Source: Desulfobacterium sp.
GTDB taxonomy: Bacteria; Desulfobacterota; Desulfobacteria; Desulfobacterales; Desulfobacteraceae
Reading direction: 5' to 3'
Assembly: GCA_030145245.1 (NCBI GenBank)
Contig: JAQYWC010000048.1
Span: 124,001 to 188,000 of the forward strand
DNA length: 64,000 nt
Shown: one piece after another, positions 32,850-43,250 of the stretch
How the letters are laid out: every line of letters starts with the position of its first letter
How positions within the stretch are numbered: position 1 is the first letter of the stretch
Made by a program: the position numbers and the translations under genes
The notes under the pieces: generated by a model
What the model was told of the DNA's origin: nothing
The model's database searches: none
Seen by the model: the letters and a program-made list of their open reading frames with translations, nothing else

Positions 32850-35642
32850 TTATTCCTTGACGTCTTTGCCATCAAGTACGGCCCGTATGATCGTGATAAG
32901 GGTCTGGGTTATCATGGGCTTGGTCACATAGGCCTTAATACCACAGGAAAGGGCCTTGTCCCGGTCTATTTCTTCGCTGTGACCGGTACACATGATTATC
33001 TTCTGGTCCGGTTTCAATTCAAGGATCTTTTTGGCAAGTTGGTAGCCTGTCATCTTAGGCATGGTCATGTCCGTTAGAATCAGGTCAAAACCAAGGGGCT
33101 TTTTTTGAAATTCATTAAAGGCCCGGGCACCGTCAACATGGGTTATTAACCTGTAACCAAAGTCTTCCAGCAGCGCCTGGGTCGAACTCCTGATGCTCTC
33201 ATCGTCATCCACAACCATGATGCATTCCCTGCCCCCTTTTAGCTCTTCCTTTTGTTCGATCAAAGGATGAATCTCTTCTTCTCCCTTGACGATCGGGAGA
33301 AATATCTGAAAAATCGTGCCTCGACCCTGTTCGCTGTAGACATTGATGTGACCGTTGTGTTCGCTGACGATCCCAAACACCACGGCCAGCCCCAGGCCAG
33401 TCCCCTTGTCCTTCTCTTTTGTTGTGAAATAGGGGTCAAATATCTTTTCCCGGGTGGTTGGGTCCATTCCGTGGCCGGTGTCCTTTACTTGAAGCTTAAG
33501 GTAGTTGCCGGGCAACAGGTTCATCCTGGGTACCATCCGGTGCTCCCGGATGGTGATCTCCTCCAGTTTAACGTCCAGGGTGCCCCCAGTCTCCATCATG
33601 GCATGGTAGGCGTTTGTGCAAAGATTCATGATCACCTGGTGGATCTGTGTGGGGTCTGCAAGCACGGCCGCCTCAGAGAGGATGCTCTGTTCGATCCTGA
33701 TGGTGGACGGGATCGATGATCTGATCAGCTTGAGCGCCTCCTTGATCACAAAACAGATTCTCAAAGGCTTTTTTTCGTGGTCGCTTTTCCTGCTGAACGC
33801 AAGGATCTGCTGAACCAGCTCGGTCGCCCTTTTGGCGCATTGCAGGATCTGGTTGATATCCTTTTCGGCCTTGTCCGGGTTGTTCAGGTGCTTTTTTGCA
33901 AGTTGTGAAAAACCAAAGATGCCGGCGAGAATGTTGTTGAAATCGTGGGAAATTCCGCCTGCCAGGGTGCCGATGGCTTCCATTTTATGGGCCTGGAGAA
34001 GCTTTTTCTCAAGGGCATTTTTTTCCTGGTCAGCCCGTTTAAGGTCGGTGATATCCCTTCCTTCTGCGATGAGAAAGGCAATGGTCTGGTGTTCATCAAT
34101 CACGGGTTTCAGGGAAAAATCGATGGCACGGATCTCTTTCTTCTTTGACAGGTTGGTGGTCTCATATCGGATCACCTCTCCCTTTGTTGCAGATCGAACT
34201 GAGGCTTTCAACCGTTCCTGGAGATCGGTATCGTGGGACCATATGGGGGTGTCCCAGAAAAAGCGGCCCATGACCTCGGATTCCATGGAACCGATGAAAT
34301 CAAGGGAGGTCTGGTTGATCTCCCGGATCTCCCCTGTGGGAGAGATAATCGCGGAAAACTGGAAGGAGTGATTGAACAGGGCCTTGAACTTAAGTTCGCT
34401 TTTTTCAAGGGCGTTGCGGGTTTTGAGATGGTTTTTTATCTCGCTGTTGAGCTGGTCGTGGTAGCCGTCTAATTTGTCCATGAACGAGTTGAAATAGCGG
34501 GCAAGTTCTCCCAGTTCATCAGGTTCGTCGTAGTCCATTCGTATGGCGTAATTCCCGATGGAGCCGGCCTTTAGTTTTGCGATGAACCGTTCCAGGGGAC
34601 GGGTGATGGAGGCGCTTACAAGGAAAATAGCCATGGCGGAGAGAAGAAAGAGTGTGATGATGGAGGCGATGAAGATGGTCCGGACCGTATTGAGCGGCTC
34701 GAATATCTCGTCCACATAGCCTGATGAGACCACGAACCAGCCATATTCCGGCAGATAGTCAAAAAGGACGAGCTTTTCCCTTACTTCCGTTTCATCCGGG
34801 TTTTTCCAGTAATAGGTCAGTTTTCCCCGTTTCTTTTGGAGGATGGTCTTTACGAAATCCGTTGGAAACTCGGTGATCTCAAAGATATTGGTCTTTGGCC
34901 GTTTCGGATGAACGATAAGGGTTCCCTTTTCATCCAGCATATAGGCGTAACCGGTCTTGCCGAACCGGTAGGAGAGAACGCTGGTTTTGAAATCACCGAT
35001 GTCGATGAGATCTTTGAATTCCTCCCTGTATGAGGATGCGGATATGATCCAGTCCAGGGGCTTGAAATAGGTCATGTAGAGGGCCTTGGGCCGTTTTTCC
35101 GTTTCTCCGGGATTTTTCCAGAAATATTCGAGAAAGCCGTCCTTGATTCGGATCTGCTCTTTTATGAAGTCGTATCCTGAAAGATCTGTCCCCTCAACGC
35201 TTTCCTTGGGATGAACAAGGGCGGTGCCCTTGCTGTCAATACTGTAGATGTAACCGCTCTTGCCGATGGTCTGGCACAGAAATGCCTCTTTGATGGATGC
35301 CAGGGCCTGGGAGCTTGTGATAAGGCCTGAGCGGTGCTTGTTGTAGTAGTATTCGGCAATATCCAGGTTCTTTTCAGCGATTGCGCGCAACCGGTTTCGA
35401 ATGGACACGGCGGCGGAGGTTTGAATCATGGTGACCAGGGAGTCGGTGGTGTTTTTCAGTTCCCGTTCGATGCTGTTTTCCAGTACCTGTTTTACCTGAA
35501 CATAGACCACCGTTCCCATTGCCAGGATGATGGGCAGGGAAAAGAGCAGAAACGATACGAGCAGCTTGTTTTTAATCTTAAGCTTCCTGAGGATCATGGA
35601 ATGTCCCAATGGCATTTTTAAAAAGTGGATATAAGATTTCAT
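32850..35642 (-). CDS. Hybrid sensor histidine kinase with tandem Cache, HAMP, PAS and receiver domains
   Basis: About 930 residues from the ATG at 35642; start choice is uncertain (35705, 35615 or 35597 are possible and no site is strong). Order: membrane span about 26-48, two Cache repeats about 75-305 that share GKSGYIYSIDSKGTALVHP and GKTGYAYMLDEKGTLIVHP, and a second span about 312-334. HAMP, a coiled segment and PAS about 415-525 follow. Then come the H-box GGISHDFNNILAGIFG, an ATPase domain (DTGHGMDP, GTGLGLAVVFG), and a C-terminal receiver with DDD, acceptor Asp in LILTDMTMP and Lys in VTKPM. It probably senses a small carboxylate or amine in the periplasm. No response-regulator gene is adjacent. 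Confidence 0.92.
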   Translation of the reverse strand: MKSYIHFLKMPLGHSMILRKLKIKNKLLVSFLLFSLPIILAMGTVVYVQVKQVLENSIERELKNTTDSLVTMIQTSAAVSIRNRLRAIAEKNLDIAEYYYNKHRSGLITSSQALASIKEAFLCQTIGKSGYIYSIDSKGTALVHPKESVEGTDLSGYDFIKEQIRIKDGFLEYFWKNPGETEKRPKALYMTYFKPLDWIISASSYREEFKDLIDIGDFKTSVLSYRFGKTGYAYMLDEKGTLIVHPKRPKTNIFEITEFPTDFVKTILQKKRGKLTYYWKNPDETEVREKLVLFDYLPEYGWFVVSSGYVDEIFEPLNTVRTIFIASIITLFLLSAMAIFLVSASITRPLERFIAKLKAGSIGNYAIRMDYDEPDELGELARYFNSFMDKLDGYHDQLNSEIKNHLKTRNALEKSELKFKALFNHSFQFSAIISPTGEIREINQTSLDFIGSMESEVMGRFFWDTPIWSHDTDLQERLKASVRSATKGEVIRYETTNLSKKKEIRAIDFSLKPVIDEHQTIAFLIAEGRDITDLKRADQEKNALEKKLLQAHKMEAIGTLAGGISHDFNNILAGIFGFSQLAKKHLNNPDKAEKDINQILQCAKRATELVQQILAFSRKSDHEKKPLRICFVIKEALKLIRSSIPSTIRIEQSILSEAAVLADPTQIHQVIMNLCTNAYHAMMETGGTLDVKLEEITIREHRMVPRMNLLPGNYLKLQVKDTGHGMDPTTREKIFDPYFTTKEKDKGTGLGLAVVFGIVSEHNGHINVYSEQGRGTIFQIFLPIVKGEEEIHPLIEQKEELKGGRECIMVVDDDESIRSSTQALLEDFGYRLITHVDGARAFNEFQKKPLGFDLILTDMTMPKMTGYQLAKKILELKPDQKIIMCTGHSEEIDRDKALSCGIKAYVTKPMITQTLITIIRAVLDGKDVKE

Positions 35643-35816
35643 AATCCATCGCCATGGGGAGGTCAATCCTTTTTTTTCGGGTACCCCCGGGAATTGTTCG
35701 ATCAATGATCGGAAATAATCAAAGGCTCATCTTTTTTTGTAACCATGGGTATGGTACTTATAAATAATTATTGATTTTTGATGTTTCCTTGCACCAGGTT
35801 TAAAGGAGGTACCGCC

Positions 35817-36374
35817 TTGTATCGAATTATTTTTGCTTTTTTGCTGTTTATTCCTTCCGTTGCCCAGGCAACGGATTCCGCCGGGATTGGAGAGCGCCTG
35901 ATCCGGATAGAGCTCCCTGCTCCTGAGACTCCTGGGATGCGCGATTACCTTGGGGTTGGGAGTAAACCCACATTTACCATGGACGAGATCGATGCCCGGG
36001 TCGTGATCGTTGAGATCTTCAGCATGTACTGTCCCCACTGCCAGCGGGAAGCACCCAGGGTCAACCGGTTTTACGATCTTCTCCAGGAACGCGGAACCCC
36101 CGGGGCGGCCTTCAAACTCATCGGCATAGGGGTGGGGAACACCCCGTTTGAGGTGACCTATTTTCGTACCACCTATGGCATCTCTTTTCCGTTGTTTGCG
36201 GATGAGGATTTTACGATTCACAAGGCCCTGGGGGAGGTGAAAACCCCCTATTTCATCTGCCTGGCAAGGTCGGCAGATGGTTCTTTTCAGGTCGTTTTCT
36301 CAAGGGCCGGGGGGATGGATGATCCTGGGGTCTTTCTAAATAAGATCATGAAACAGATAGAAAACAGGAGGTGA
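35817..36374 (+). CDS. Periplasmic TlpA/thioredoxin-like protein
   Basis: 185 residues starting at TTG 35817, chosen because AAAGGAGG lies 7 bases upstream and a signal peptide begins there (IIFAFLLFIPSVAQA). The thioredoxin fold has the active site MYCPHCQREAP (C72, C75) and the cis-Pro loop EVKTPYFIC. CPHC is the DsbA-like dipeptide, so it may be a reductant or oxidant of periplasmic thiols, for example of cytochrome c apoproteins. The peroxiredoxin gene follows after 2 bases, so the two should be expressed together. Confidence 0.85.
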   Translation: MYRIIFAFLLFIPSVAQATDSAGIGERLIRIELPAPETPGMRDYLGVGSKPTFTMDEIDARVVIVEIFSMYCPHCQREAPRVNRFYDLLQERGTPGAAFKLIGIGVGNTPFEVTYFRTTYGISFPLFADEDFTIHKALGEVKTPYFICLARSADGSFQVVFSRAGGMDDPGVFLNKIMKQIENRR

Positions 36375-36376
36375 TC

Positions 36377-36967
36377 ATGGGACTGCGTTTCTGGATCCTA
36401 TTGTTTATGATGGTGCTGGTGCCGGCGTCAGGCCATTGCAGGTCAACGGCCTTTGGAACATCTATCTATGACCCCGGTCATTTGAAGCCCAGGGACAGCC
36501 TTCTCAAGGTAAAGGTGGGCGATATGGCCATGGATTTTACCCTGCCGGCCCTGTCCGGTGACAGGGTCGGCCCGGGTCAGTTCCGGGGAGAGAAAAACGT
36601 TGTCCTCACGTTTATCCCTGCGGCCTGGACCCCGGTATGTTCGGACCAGTGGCCTGGGTACAACATCGCAAAACCGCTCTTTGACCGCCACGATGCCGTG
36701 CTGCTCGGGATCAGCGTGGATAGCCGTGCCTCCCTCCACGCCTGGACCCAGGCCATGGGCGGTCTGTGGTTCGATGTGCTCTCGGATTTCTGGCCCCACG
36801 GCAGGGTTGCCGATGCCTTCGGTATCCTGAGGCATGACGGCACGGCCGAGCGTGCCATCATCATCATCGACAAGAAAGGGGTGATTCGATTCATCCATGT
36901 GTCGGACATTAACCGTCGTCCTGATCTCGGCATGATCATCAAGGCCCTTGAATCCATCACACCTTGA
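36377..36967 (+). CDS. Periplasmic peroxiredoxin (AhpC/TSA type)
   Basis: 196 residues from the ATG at 36377, with AGGAGG upstream. A signal peptide ([17 protein letters not shown]) may be followed by lipidation or cleavage near Cys21. The peroxidatic site is [13 protein letters not shown], matching PxxxTxxC with C88. The Arg region is [17 protein letters not shown]. No second conserved Cys is evident, so resolution may depend on the thioredoxin-like protein encoded just upstream. The last 11 bases overlap the convergent chemoreceptor gene. Confidence 0.85.
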   Translation: MGLRFWILLFMMVLVPASGHCRSTAFGTSIYDPGHLKPRDSLLKVKVGDMAMDFTLPALSGDRVGPGQFRGEKNVVLTFIPAAWTPVCSDQWPGYNIAKPLFDRHDAVLLGISVDSRASLHAWTQAMGGLWFDVLSDFWPHGRVADAFGILRHDGTAERAIIIIDKKGVIRFIHVSDINRRPDLGMIIKALESITP

Positions 36968-38702
36968 ATTTCCCCACCATGTCTGACAAATGTCCGGCAA
37001 GTTCGGACAGGTCCTGGGCATTGAGTTTCACCTGTGAACTTGAGTTTGTCATCTCACTTGAGGATACGGTCACTTCTGAGATCTCCTGGGAGACATCACC
37101 TGCGGCAATGGAGGCCTGGGAGACGTTTTCGTTCACCTCTCCGATGCCCTGGGAGGCCTGGGAGACGTTTTCGGCGATCTCCCGGGTGGTTACGGATTGC
37201 TCTTCAACGGCCGTGGCGATGGTTGAGACGATTGCGTCGATCTCGGCCACCACCTTTGCGATGGTTGAAATCTCCGTGACCGTATCCTGGGTGGAATCCT
37301 GTATGTCCTGGACCCGGGATTTTATCTCACCCGTAGCTTCGGATGTCTGGTTGGCAAGCTCCTTTATTTCGTTGGCCACAACAGCAAACCCCTTTCCCGC
37401 TTCTCCTGCCCTTGCGGCTTCAATGGTGGCGTTGAGGGCCAGCAGGTTGACCTGATCTGAAATATCGGTGATGGTTTCAACCACCTGGCCGATCTGTCTT
37501 GCCGCTTTTCCGAGTTCGTTAACCCGGTCCGTGGCGTTGCTGGTCTGGGATACGGCGTTGTCTGTTATGCTCCTGGCATTTTCCGCGTTGGACGCTATTT
37601 CGCTGATGGTCGCGGTCATCTCCTCCGAGGCGGATGCCACAATGCCGATATTGGTTGAGGCCTCTTCCATGGCGGCTGCAACGGAGGTCATGTTGGCGCT
37701 CATCTCCTCGGAGGCCGCTGCCACTGTATTGGCCCTGGCGGCCGTTCCTTCGGAGACCTGGTTCATCTGGTCCGATATTCCGGCCAACATGTGGGACGAG
37801 TCTGTGAGTTTCTCGGAATCGCTTTTTATATCTCTGATCATGGACTGGACGTTCTCGATGAAGAGATTGAACCAGTCTGCAAGTTCCTGGGTCTCGTCCC
37901 CGGAGGTCGATTCTATTCTTTGGGTCAGATCCCCTTCGCCTTCGGCTATATCCCTTAACATGTGGATCATCTTTCTGATCGGCCCCACCACCCCCTTGGA
38001 AATAACAAAATAGCCGGCAACGAGGGAGATGATGATAAAGGCGGATATCACCAGGCACACCTTTACCACCTCGGACGTTATCCCGGCCTTAATTTCCGCA
38101 GCTTTTCTATCAAGAACCACATCCACATCATCGGTATAGATGCCCGTGCCGATGTTCCAGTCCCAGGCGTCAAAGCGTTTGGCAAAGCTGAGTTTCGGAA
38201 CAGGGTTGTCATGCCCGGGTTTGGGCCAGAGATACTGGAACATGCCCCCCTCTCTGCTGCTTTTAGCGGCCTTGATCAGTTCCTTGATCACATAGACTCC
38301 GCTGGTATCCCTTGTGTCGATCATGTTTGTACCCCGGGCCTCGGGTTTTACCGGTAGAAGAATGGTTATCCCGGCTGAATCGTAGATAAAGAAATACCCT
38401 GTGTCATCCGCTCCATAACGAAGGGAGCCTATGGAATCCAGGGCCTTTTCCTTGATCTCGGCTACGGAAAACCCCTTGTCCCGTCCGTCCTCCAGGTGAT
38501 CCCGGGCCATGGCGTGAACGATTCTCACCATCTCCTTGAGCGTCTGTGTCTTTTCATTCATCACCCCTGTTCTGTACTCGCTGATGGCAAGTTCTCCCTC
38601 CTTCTGAAGGGCTGATGCCGAAAGCAAAATGGCAGCCCCGCCAACAAGCAGCAGCGATACAATGATAAGAACATTGACCTTGGTTCCAATTTTAAGCTTC
38701 AT
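36957..38702 (-). CDS. Methyl-accepting chemotaxis protein, Cache domain (copy 1)
   Basis: 581 residues. Span 1 is about 9-29, then a periplasmic single Cache domain about 35-205 ([41 protein letters not shown]), span 2 about 213-235, then HAMP and a signalling coiled coil about 290-581. The CheA/CheW-contact tip ([38 protein letters not shown]) is typical. AGGGAGG precedes the ATG. The next gene upstream (38779-40524) is a nearly identical copy. The gene ends inside the 3' end of the peroxiredoxin gene. Confidence 0.95.
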   Translation of the reverse strand: MKLKIGTKVNVLIIVSLLLVGGAAILLSASALQKEGELAISEYRTGVMNEKTQTLKEMVRIVHAMARDHLEDGRDKGFSVAEIKEKALDSIGSLRYGADDTGYFFIYDSAGITILLPVKPEARGTNMIDTRDTSGVYVIKELIKAAKSSREGGMFQYLWPKPGHDNPVPKLSFAKRFDAWDWNIGTGIYTDDVDVVLDRKAAEIKAGITSEVVKVCLVISAFIIISLVAGYFVISKGVVGPIRKMIHMLRDIAEGEGDLTQRIESTSGDETQELADWFNLFIENVQSMIRDIKSDSEKLTDSSHMLAGISDQMNQVSEGTAARANTVAAASEEMSANMTSVAAAMEEASTNIGIVASASEEMTATISEIASNAENARSITDNAVSQTSNATDRVNELGKAARQIGQVVETITDISDQVNLLALNATIEAARAGEAGKGFAVVANEIKELANQTSEATGEIKSRVQDIQDSTQDTVTEISTIAKVVAEIDAIVSTIATAVEEQSVTTREIAENVSQASQGIGEVNENVSQASIAAGDVSQEISEVTVSSSEMTNSSSQVKLNAQDLSELAGHLSDMVGKFKV

Positions 38703-38778
38703 CTCTACCTCCCTATATTGTGATCAAGGTTGCTTGGTTGGCATTGAGCCGGCCTTTACAATAAGGCTCTTTAATCCA

Positions 38779-40524
38779 TCACACCTTGAATTTCCCCACC
38801 ATGTCTGACAAATGTCCGGCAAGTTCGGACAGGTCCTGGGCATTCATTTTTACCTGGGAGCTTGAGTTTGTCATTTCACTTGAGGAGACGGTCACCTCTG
38901 ATATCTCCTGGGAGACATCCCCGGCTGCGATGGAGGCCTGGGAGACGTTTTCGTTCACCTCTCCGATGCCCTGGGAGGCCTGGGAGACGTTTTCGGCGAT
39001 CTCCCTTGTGGTTACGGATTGTTCTTCAACCGCCGTTGCAATGGTTGAGACGATTTCGTCGATCTCGGCCACCACCTTTGCGATGGTTGAAATCTCCGTG
39101 ACCGTATCCTGGGTGGAATCCTGTATGCCCTGGACCCGGGTTTTAATCTCACCCGTGGCCTCGGAGGTCTGGTTGGCGAGTTCCTTTATCTCGTTGGCCA
39201 CAACGGCAAACCCTTTCCCGGCGTCTCCTGCCCTTGCAGCCTCGATGGTGGCGTTGAGGGCCAGCAGGTTGACCTGATCGGAAATATCGGTGATGGTTTC
39301 AACCACCTGGCCGATCTCCCTTGCTGCTTTTCCGAGTTCGTTCACCCGGTCCGTGGCGTTGCGGGTCTGGGAGACGGCATTGTCCGTTATGCTCCTGGCA
39401 TTCTCCGCGTTGGAAGCTATTTCGCTGATGGTTGAGGTCATCTCCTCCGAGGCAGAAGCCACAATGCCGATATTGGTTGAGGCCTCCTCCATGGCGGCTG
39501 CAACGGAAGTCATGTTGGCGCTCATCTCCTCGGAGGCTGCTGCCACGGTATTCGCCCGTGAAGCCGTCCCTTCGGAAACCTCGTTCATCTGGTCGGATAT
39601 TCCGGCCAGCATGTGGGACGAGTCTGTGAGTTTTTCGGAATCGCTTTTTATATCTCTGATCATGGACTGGACGTTCTCGATGAAGAGATTGAACCAGTCT
39701 GCAAGCTCCTGGGTCTCATCCCCGGAGGTCGATTTTATCCTCTGTGTCAGGTCGCCTTCGCCTTCGGCTATATCCCTTAACATGTGTATCATCTTTCTGA
39801 TGGGGCCCACCACCCCCTTGGAAATGACAAAATAGCCGGCAACAAGGGAGATGACGATAAAGGCGGATATCACCATGCACACCTTTACTACCTGGGACGT
39901 TATTCCGGCCTTAATTTCCGCAGCTTTTCTATCAAGAACCACATCCACATCATCGGTATAGATGCCCGTGCCGATGTTCCAGTCCCAGGCTGCAAAGCTT
40001 TTGGCAAAGCTGAGTTTTCCAACAGGCTTATCATGTCCGGGTTTGGGCCAGAGATATTCGAACATGCCTCCCTGGCTGCTGCTCTTTGCGGCCTTGATCA
40101 GTTCCTTGATCAGGTAGACACCGCTGGGATCCCTTGTGTTGATCATATTCGTGCCCTGGACCTCCGGTTTTACGGGCAGAAGAATGTTTATTCCGGCTGA
40201 ATCGTAAATAAAGAAATATCCGGAGTCACCCTCTCCGTAGCGAAGGGACCCGATGGCATCCAGGGCTTTTTTCTTGATCTCGGTCTGGGAAACGCCCTTG
40301 GCCTGGCCGTCCTCCAGGTGGTCCTGGGCCATGGCGTGAACGATTCTCACCATCTCCTTGAGCATCTGGGTTTTTTCGTTCATCACCCCTGTTCTGTATT
40401 CGCTGATGGCGCGTTCTCCCTCCTTTTGGAGGGCCGATGCCGAAAGAAAAATGGCCGCCCCGCCAACAAGCAGAAGCGATACAACAATGAGAATATTGAC
40501 CTTGGTTCCAATTTTAAGCTTCAT
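38779..40524 (-). CDS. Methyl-accepting chemotaxis protein, Cache domain (copy 2)
   Basis: 581 residues, same length and architecture as the adjacent 36957-38702 gene, with no alignment gaps and only scattered substitutions. Those in the Cache domain include [10 protein letters not shown] for [18 protein letters not shown] for TSGVYVIKE, and [13 protein letters not shown] for [13 protein letters not shown]. Changes near the ligand pocket may tune it to another compound. The signalling half is almost unchanged. It carries the same 20-base tail behind its stop as copy 1, which there is the end of the peroxiredoxin gene. AGGGAG precedes the ATG. 40525-40815 holds no gene. Confidence 0.95.
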   Translation of the reverse strand: MKLKIGTKVNILIVVSLLLVGGAAIFLSASALQKEGERAISEYRTGVMNEKTQMLKEMVRIVHAMAQDHLEDGQAKGVSQTEIKKKALDAIGSLRYGEGDSGYFFIYDSAGINILLPVKPEVQGTNMINTRDPSGVYLIKELIKAAKSSSQGGMFEYLWPKPGHDKPVGKLSFAKSFAAWDWNIGTGIYTDDVDVVLDRKAAEIKAGITSQVVKVCMVISAFIVISLVAGYFVISKGVVGPIRKMIHMLRDIAEGEGDLTQRIKSTSGDETQELADWFNLFIENVQSMIRDIKSDSEKLTDSSHMLAGISDQMNEVSEGTASRANTVAAASEEMSANMTSVAAAMEEASTNIGIVASASEEMTSTISEIASNAENARSITDNAVSQTRNATDRVNELGKAAREIGQVVETITDISDQVNLLALNATIEAARAGDAGKGFAVVANEIKELANQTSEATGEIKTRVQGIQDSTQDTVTEISTIAKVVAEIDEIVSTIATAVEEQSVTTREIAENVSQASQGIGEVNENVSQASIAAGDVSQEISEVTVSSSEMTNSSSQVKMNAQDLSELAGHLSDMVGKFKV

Positions 40525-40815
40525 CTCTATCTCCCTATGGTTATACTAATAATTGATTTTGGGCATTAAAGATGCAAGGTTCGGGCCAGGTGGTTGCCAG
40601 GAAAAGGGGGTGCCAGGGGGATCCCCTATCTTCTTGAGAAATAGCTCCCAGGCATTTTTGTCGCGATATTTCTTGTCCTTGTAAAAACGATTCTGATTGC
40701 TATAATGCGATCAATTATATAGGTGGGACGGTTGAAATGGCAACAGGTATTTACTCTTCCCAGGGTCGCTGTTGATCCTGGGAGATTATTATAACCAAGG
40801 AAGGAGGCCGTGAAC

Positions 40816-41163
40816 ATGCAAAAGAGATGGGCGTTTTCCACGTTTTTCGTTATGGTTTTTGTTGCTGTTGTGATGGTTGGCGCAGGTGTGGACCGGGGTT
40901 CAGAAAGGTTTTCCATGGACGGAGGAAAGCGGGGAACGGTGGAATTTCCCCACCACATGCACCAGGATGCCCTGACCGATTGTGGGGTCTGCCATGATCT
41001 TTTTCCCAAAAGCGCAGGGGCGATCCAGGAGATGAAATCCAGCGGCAGCCTTAAGAAAAAACAGGTGATGAACAGCAAGTGCATCTCCTGCCACAAAAGA
41101 CTCAAGAAGGAAAAAAAGGCCGCAGGACCGGTGAAATGCGGTCAGTGCCACACCCGAACCTGA
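40816..41163 (+). CDS. Trihaem cytochrome c7/c3-family protein
   Basis: 115 residues from the ATG at 40816 (AAGGAGG 8 bases upstream; GTG 40810 is possible). The signal-peptide-like N-terminus is FSTFFVMVFVAVVMVGAG. Three CxxCH motifs (CGVCH, CISCH, CGQCH) follow, with His residues in FPHHMHQDAL available as distal ligands. Size and spacing fit the three-haem c7 branch of class III cytochromes, low-potential periplasmic electron carriers of sulfate and metal reducers. It appears monocistronic. Confidence 0.9.
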   Translation: MQKRWAFSTFFVMVFVAVVMVGAGVDRGSERFSMDGGKRGTVEFPHHMHQDALTDCGVCHDLFPKSAGAIQEMKSSGSLKKKQVMNSKCISCHKRLKKEKKAAGPVKCGQCHTRT

Positions 41164-41187
41164 TTCGGGAAAAGGATGATTAAATAG

Positions 41188-42285
41188 ATGGATGACGTAT
41201 CAATGGAAAAGCAGGAACGATTTTCACAGAGGATGACTGAGATCCTCAATGCCGGGGCCCTGAACCTTGCCCTTGGTCTTGGGTATAAACACCGCATCTT
41301 TGATGTCATGGAAGGGTTTGATGCTCCTGCGTCCCCGGGAAAGATTGCAGACGCGGCAGGATTGAGCGAAAGGTATCTGCGGGAGTGGCTGGGCATCATG
41401 GCCACGGGCAGGATCGTTGAGCTCTCAAGGGGAGAGGCCGGAGAGGCCCTCTATTATCTTCCTAAGGAGCATGCCGCTTTGTTGACCCGAAACGCGGGTA
41501 ACTCCAATCTGGGGGTCTATGCCCAGGAGATTCCCCTTCTCACCGCCTGTGCCATGGAGGCGGTGAGCAACGGGTTTGTCACGGGAGACGGGGTGCCTTT
41601 TTCCCAATACCCGGATTTCCAGGCCTTCATGGGGGAACTTTCCGATGCAAAGCACCGCCAGGTTTTGGTGGATCAATTTATTCCTTGTGTGGACGATGGC
41701 CGCCTTTTGGAACGGCTTAAAAAGGGAATCCGGGTCTGTGATTTCGGCTGTGGCGAGGGGGTGGCCATGAATCTTATGGCAGGGGCGTTCCCCAACAGTC
41801 GTTTCACTGGCATCGACAACCATGAAGCCGCCATCAGCAAGGCAAGGGATGATGCCGCAGGGCTTGGGCTTATCAATGCCGAATATTGTGTGGCGGATGG
41901 GGCCACCTTAAAGGATAGCCACAGGTTTGACAACAGGTTCGACTATGTGGTTGCCTTTGATGCCATCCACGACCAGACCCGGCCCCTTGAGGCCCTTCAG
42001 AGCGTGGGGGCCATGCTGGCAAAGGGCGGTCTTTTCTCCATGGTGGACATCGATGCGGCCACGGACCAGGCCGCCAACATGGATCATCCCCTGGCCCCTT
42101 TTCTCTATACGGTGAGCCTCATGCACTGTATGCCTGTGGGGCTGAACAATAAAGGGGCAGGGCTCGGGATGATGTGGGGCCGGGAAAAGGCCGTTGCCAT
42201 GCTGGAAAAGGCAGGCTTTGACCGGGTCGAGGTCCTGTCCATGGACCACGATCCCTTTAATCTTCATTTCCTCTGCCGGGCTTAA
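41188..42285 (+). CDS. SAM-dependent methyltransferase with N-terminal dimerisation domain
   Basis: 365 residues. The N-terminal winged-helix/dimerisation region about 20-110 (AGALNLALGLGYKHRIFDVME, KIADAAGLSERYLREWLGIMA) resembles plant O-methyltransferase-type and Rv2258c-like enzymes. The Rossmann part has VCDFGCGEGVAMNLMAGAFPNSRFTGIDNHEAAI, the acidic residue of motif II, and FDYVVAFDAIHDQTRPLEALQSVGAML. The conserved AIHD segment is often catalytic. The substrate is unknown, and the neighbours give no pathway. ATG 41203 is an alternative start. Confidence 0.85.
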   Translation: MDDVSMEKQERFSQRMTEILNAGALNLALGLGYKHRIFDVMEGFDAPASPGKIADAAGLSERYLREWLGIMATGRIVELSRGEAGEALYYLPKEHAALLTRNAGNSNLGVYAQEIPLLTACAMEAVSNGFVTGDGVPFSQYPDFQAFMGELSDAKHRQVLVDQFIPCVDDGRLLERLKKGIRVCDFGCGEGVAMNLMAGAFPNSRFTGIDNHEAAISKARDDAAGLGLINAEYCVADGATLKDSHRFDNRFDYVVAFDAIHDQTRPLEALQSVGAMLAKGGLFSMVDIDAATDQAANMDHPLAPFLYTVSLMHCMPVGLNNKGAGLGMMWGREKAVAMLEKAGFDRVEVLSMDHDPFNLHFLCRA

Positions 42286-42308
42286 GCCGGTTCAGGGTTT
42301 TTGCTTCA

Positions 42309-43250
42309 TTATTTCTGCTGCACCATGCGTTTTTCGATTCCTGCCACCCCCATGGAGCAGCAGAAGCAGACGGCAAAGTAGAGGAAAAGGACGGTGATCC
42401 ACACCTCAAAGGTCAGAAAGGTGGCAGACATGAGCTCCATGCCCTGGAAGGTAAGCTCCTGTATGGAGATCACCGAGACGATGGAGGAGTCCTTAATCGT
42501 GGAGATGATCTGGCCGGCCATGGGGGGCAGCACCCGCACCAGGGCCTGGGGAAGAACCACATGCCTCAGCTGCTGGAACCGGTTGAGTCCAAGGGCTGCG
42601 GAGGCCTCCCACTGGCCCTTTTCAATGGACTCCACCCCGGCCCGGATAATCTCCGTAAAATAGGCACCCTCATACAGGGCCAGGGCTGCGGTTCCGGAAA
42701 AAAATACCGGCAGGTGGGACGGGTCTGAAATAAAGGTCGTTACAAGATCCCGTAATAGCCCCTCTTCCATGGTGGCGGCCCGGTCAAGTCCTATTACAGG
42801 GACGATGAGCTCGCCTAAAAAATAGTAGAAGATGAAGATCCAGACGATCACCGGTATATTGCGGATGGTTTCCACGTAGGCCGTGGCCACCATCCGTAAA
42901 AAACGGCTGGGTCCGCCCTTCATGACCCCCATCACCGTCCCGATGGCAAGGGCCGTAAGCGTGGACCAGAAAGAGATCCTGAGGGTGATCAGAAGCCCTG
43001 TGAGGATCATGCCCGGCACCCATCTGGCCGTAGGGTCGTCAAACCGGAGGATGTACTGGGGAATCACTTCCCATTTCCAGTTGTAGTGGGACTCAAGGGT
43101 GATGGTCACCATGAGCCAGGCAACCCCGGATCCCACCAGGGCAAACACCACCAGGTCCAGCAGGGTCAGCTTGGGATTCTTTTCAATCAATTGAGCCTTG
43201 TCTCCCACTCCCGGGTCTTGAACCAGTATGTTTTTCTCTCCTTGAACCAT
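42309..43250 (-). CDS. Polar amino-acid ABC transporter permease
   Basis: 313 residues, HisM/GlnP-type inner-membrane permease. Spans are visible at LLDLVVFALVGSGVAWLM, ILTGLLITLRISFWSTL, IPVIVWIFIFYYFLG and the C-terminal WITVLFLYFAVCFCCS. The ATPase-contact EAA loop is GAYFTEIIRAGVESIEKGQWEASAALGLNRFQQL. Its start lies 64 bases inside the binding-protein gene. A second permease is at 44119-44973. The final stop is 24 bases beyond the convergent methyltransferase gene. Confidence 0.92.
   Translation of the reverse strand: MVQGEKNILVQDPGVGDKAQLIEKNPKLTLLDLVVFALVGSGVAWLMVTITLESHYNWKWEVIPQYILRFDDPTARWVPGMILTGLLITLRISFWSTLTALAIGTVMGVMKGGPSRFLRMVATAYVETIRNIPVIVWIFIFYYFLGELIVPVIGLDRAATMEEGLLRDLVTTFISDPSHLPVFFSGTAALALYEGAYFTEIIRAGVESIEKGQWEASAALGLNRFQQLRHVVLPQALVRVLPPMAGQIISTIKDSSIVSVISIQELTFQGMELMSATFLTFEVWITVLFLYFAVCFCCSMGVAGIEKRMVQQK

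Noticed and set aside
40540-40640. GCCAGGTGG near 40593-40601 as a possible third SECIS
   Set aside because: The flanking arms do not pair well (two G-T pairs then mismatches) and no reading frame with a start codon enters an upstream TGA.
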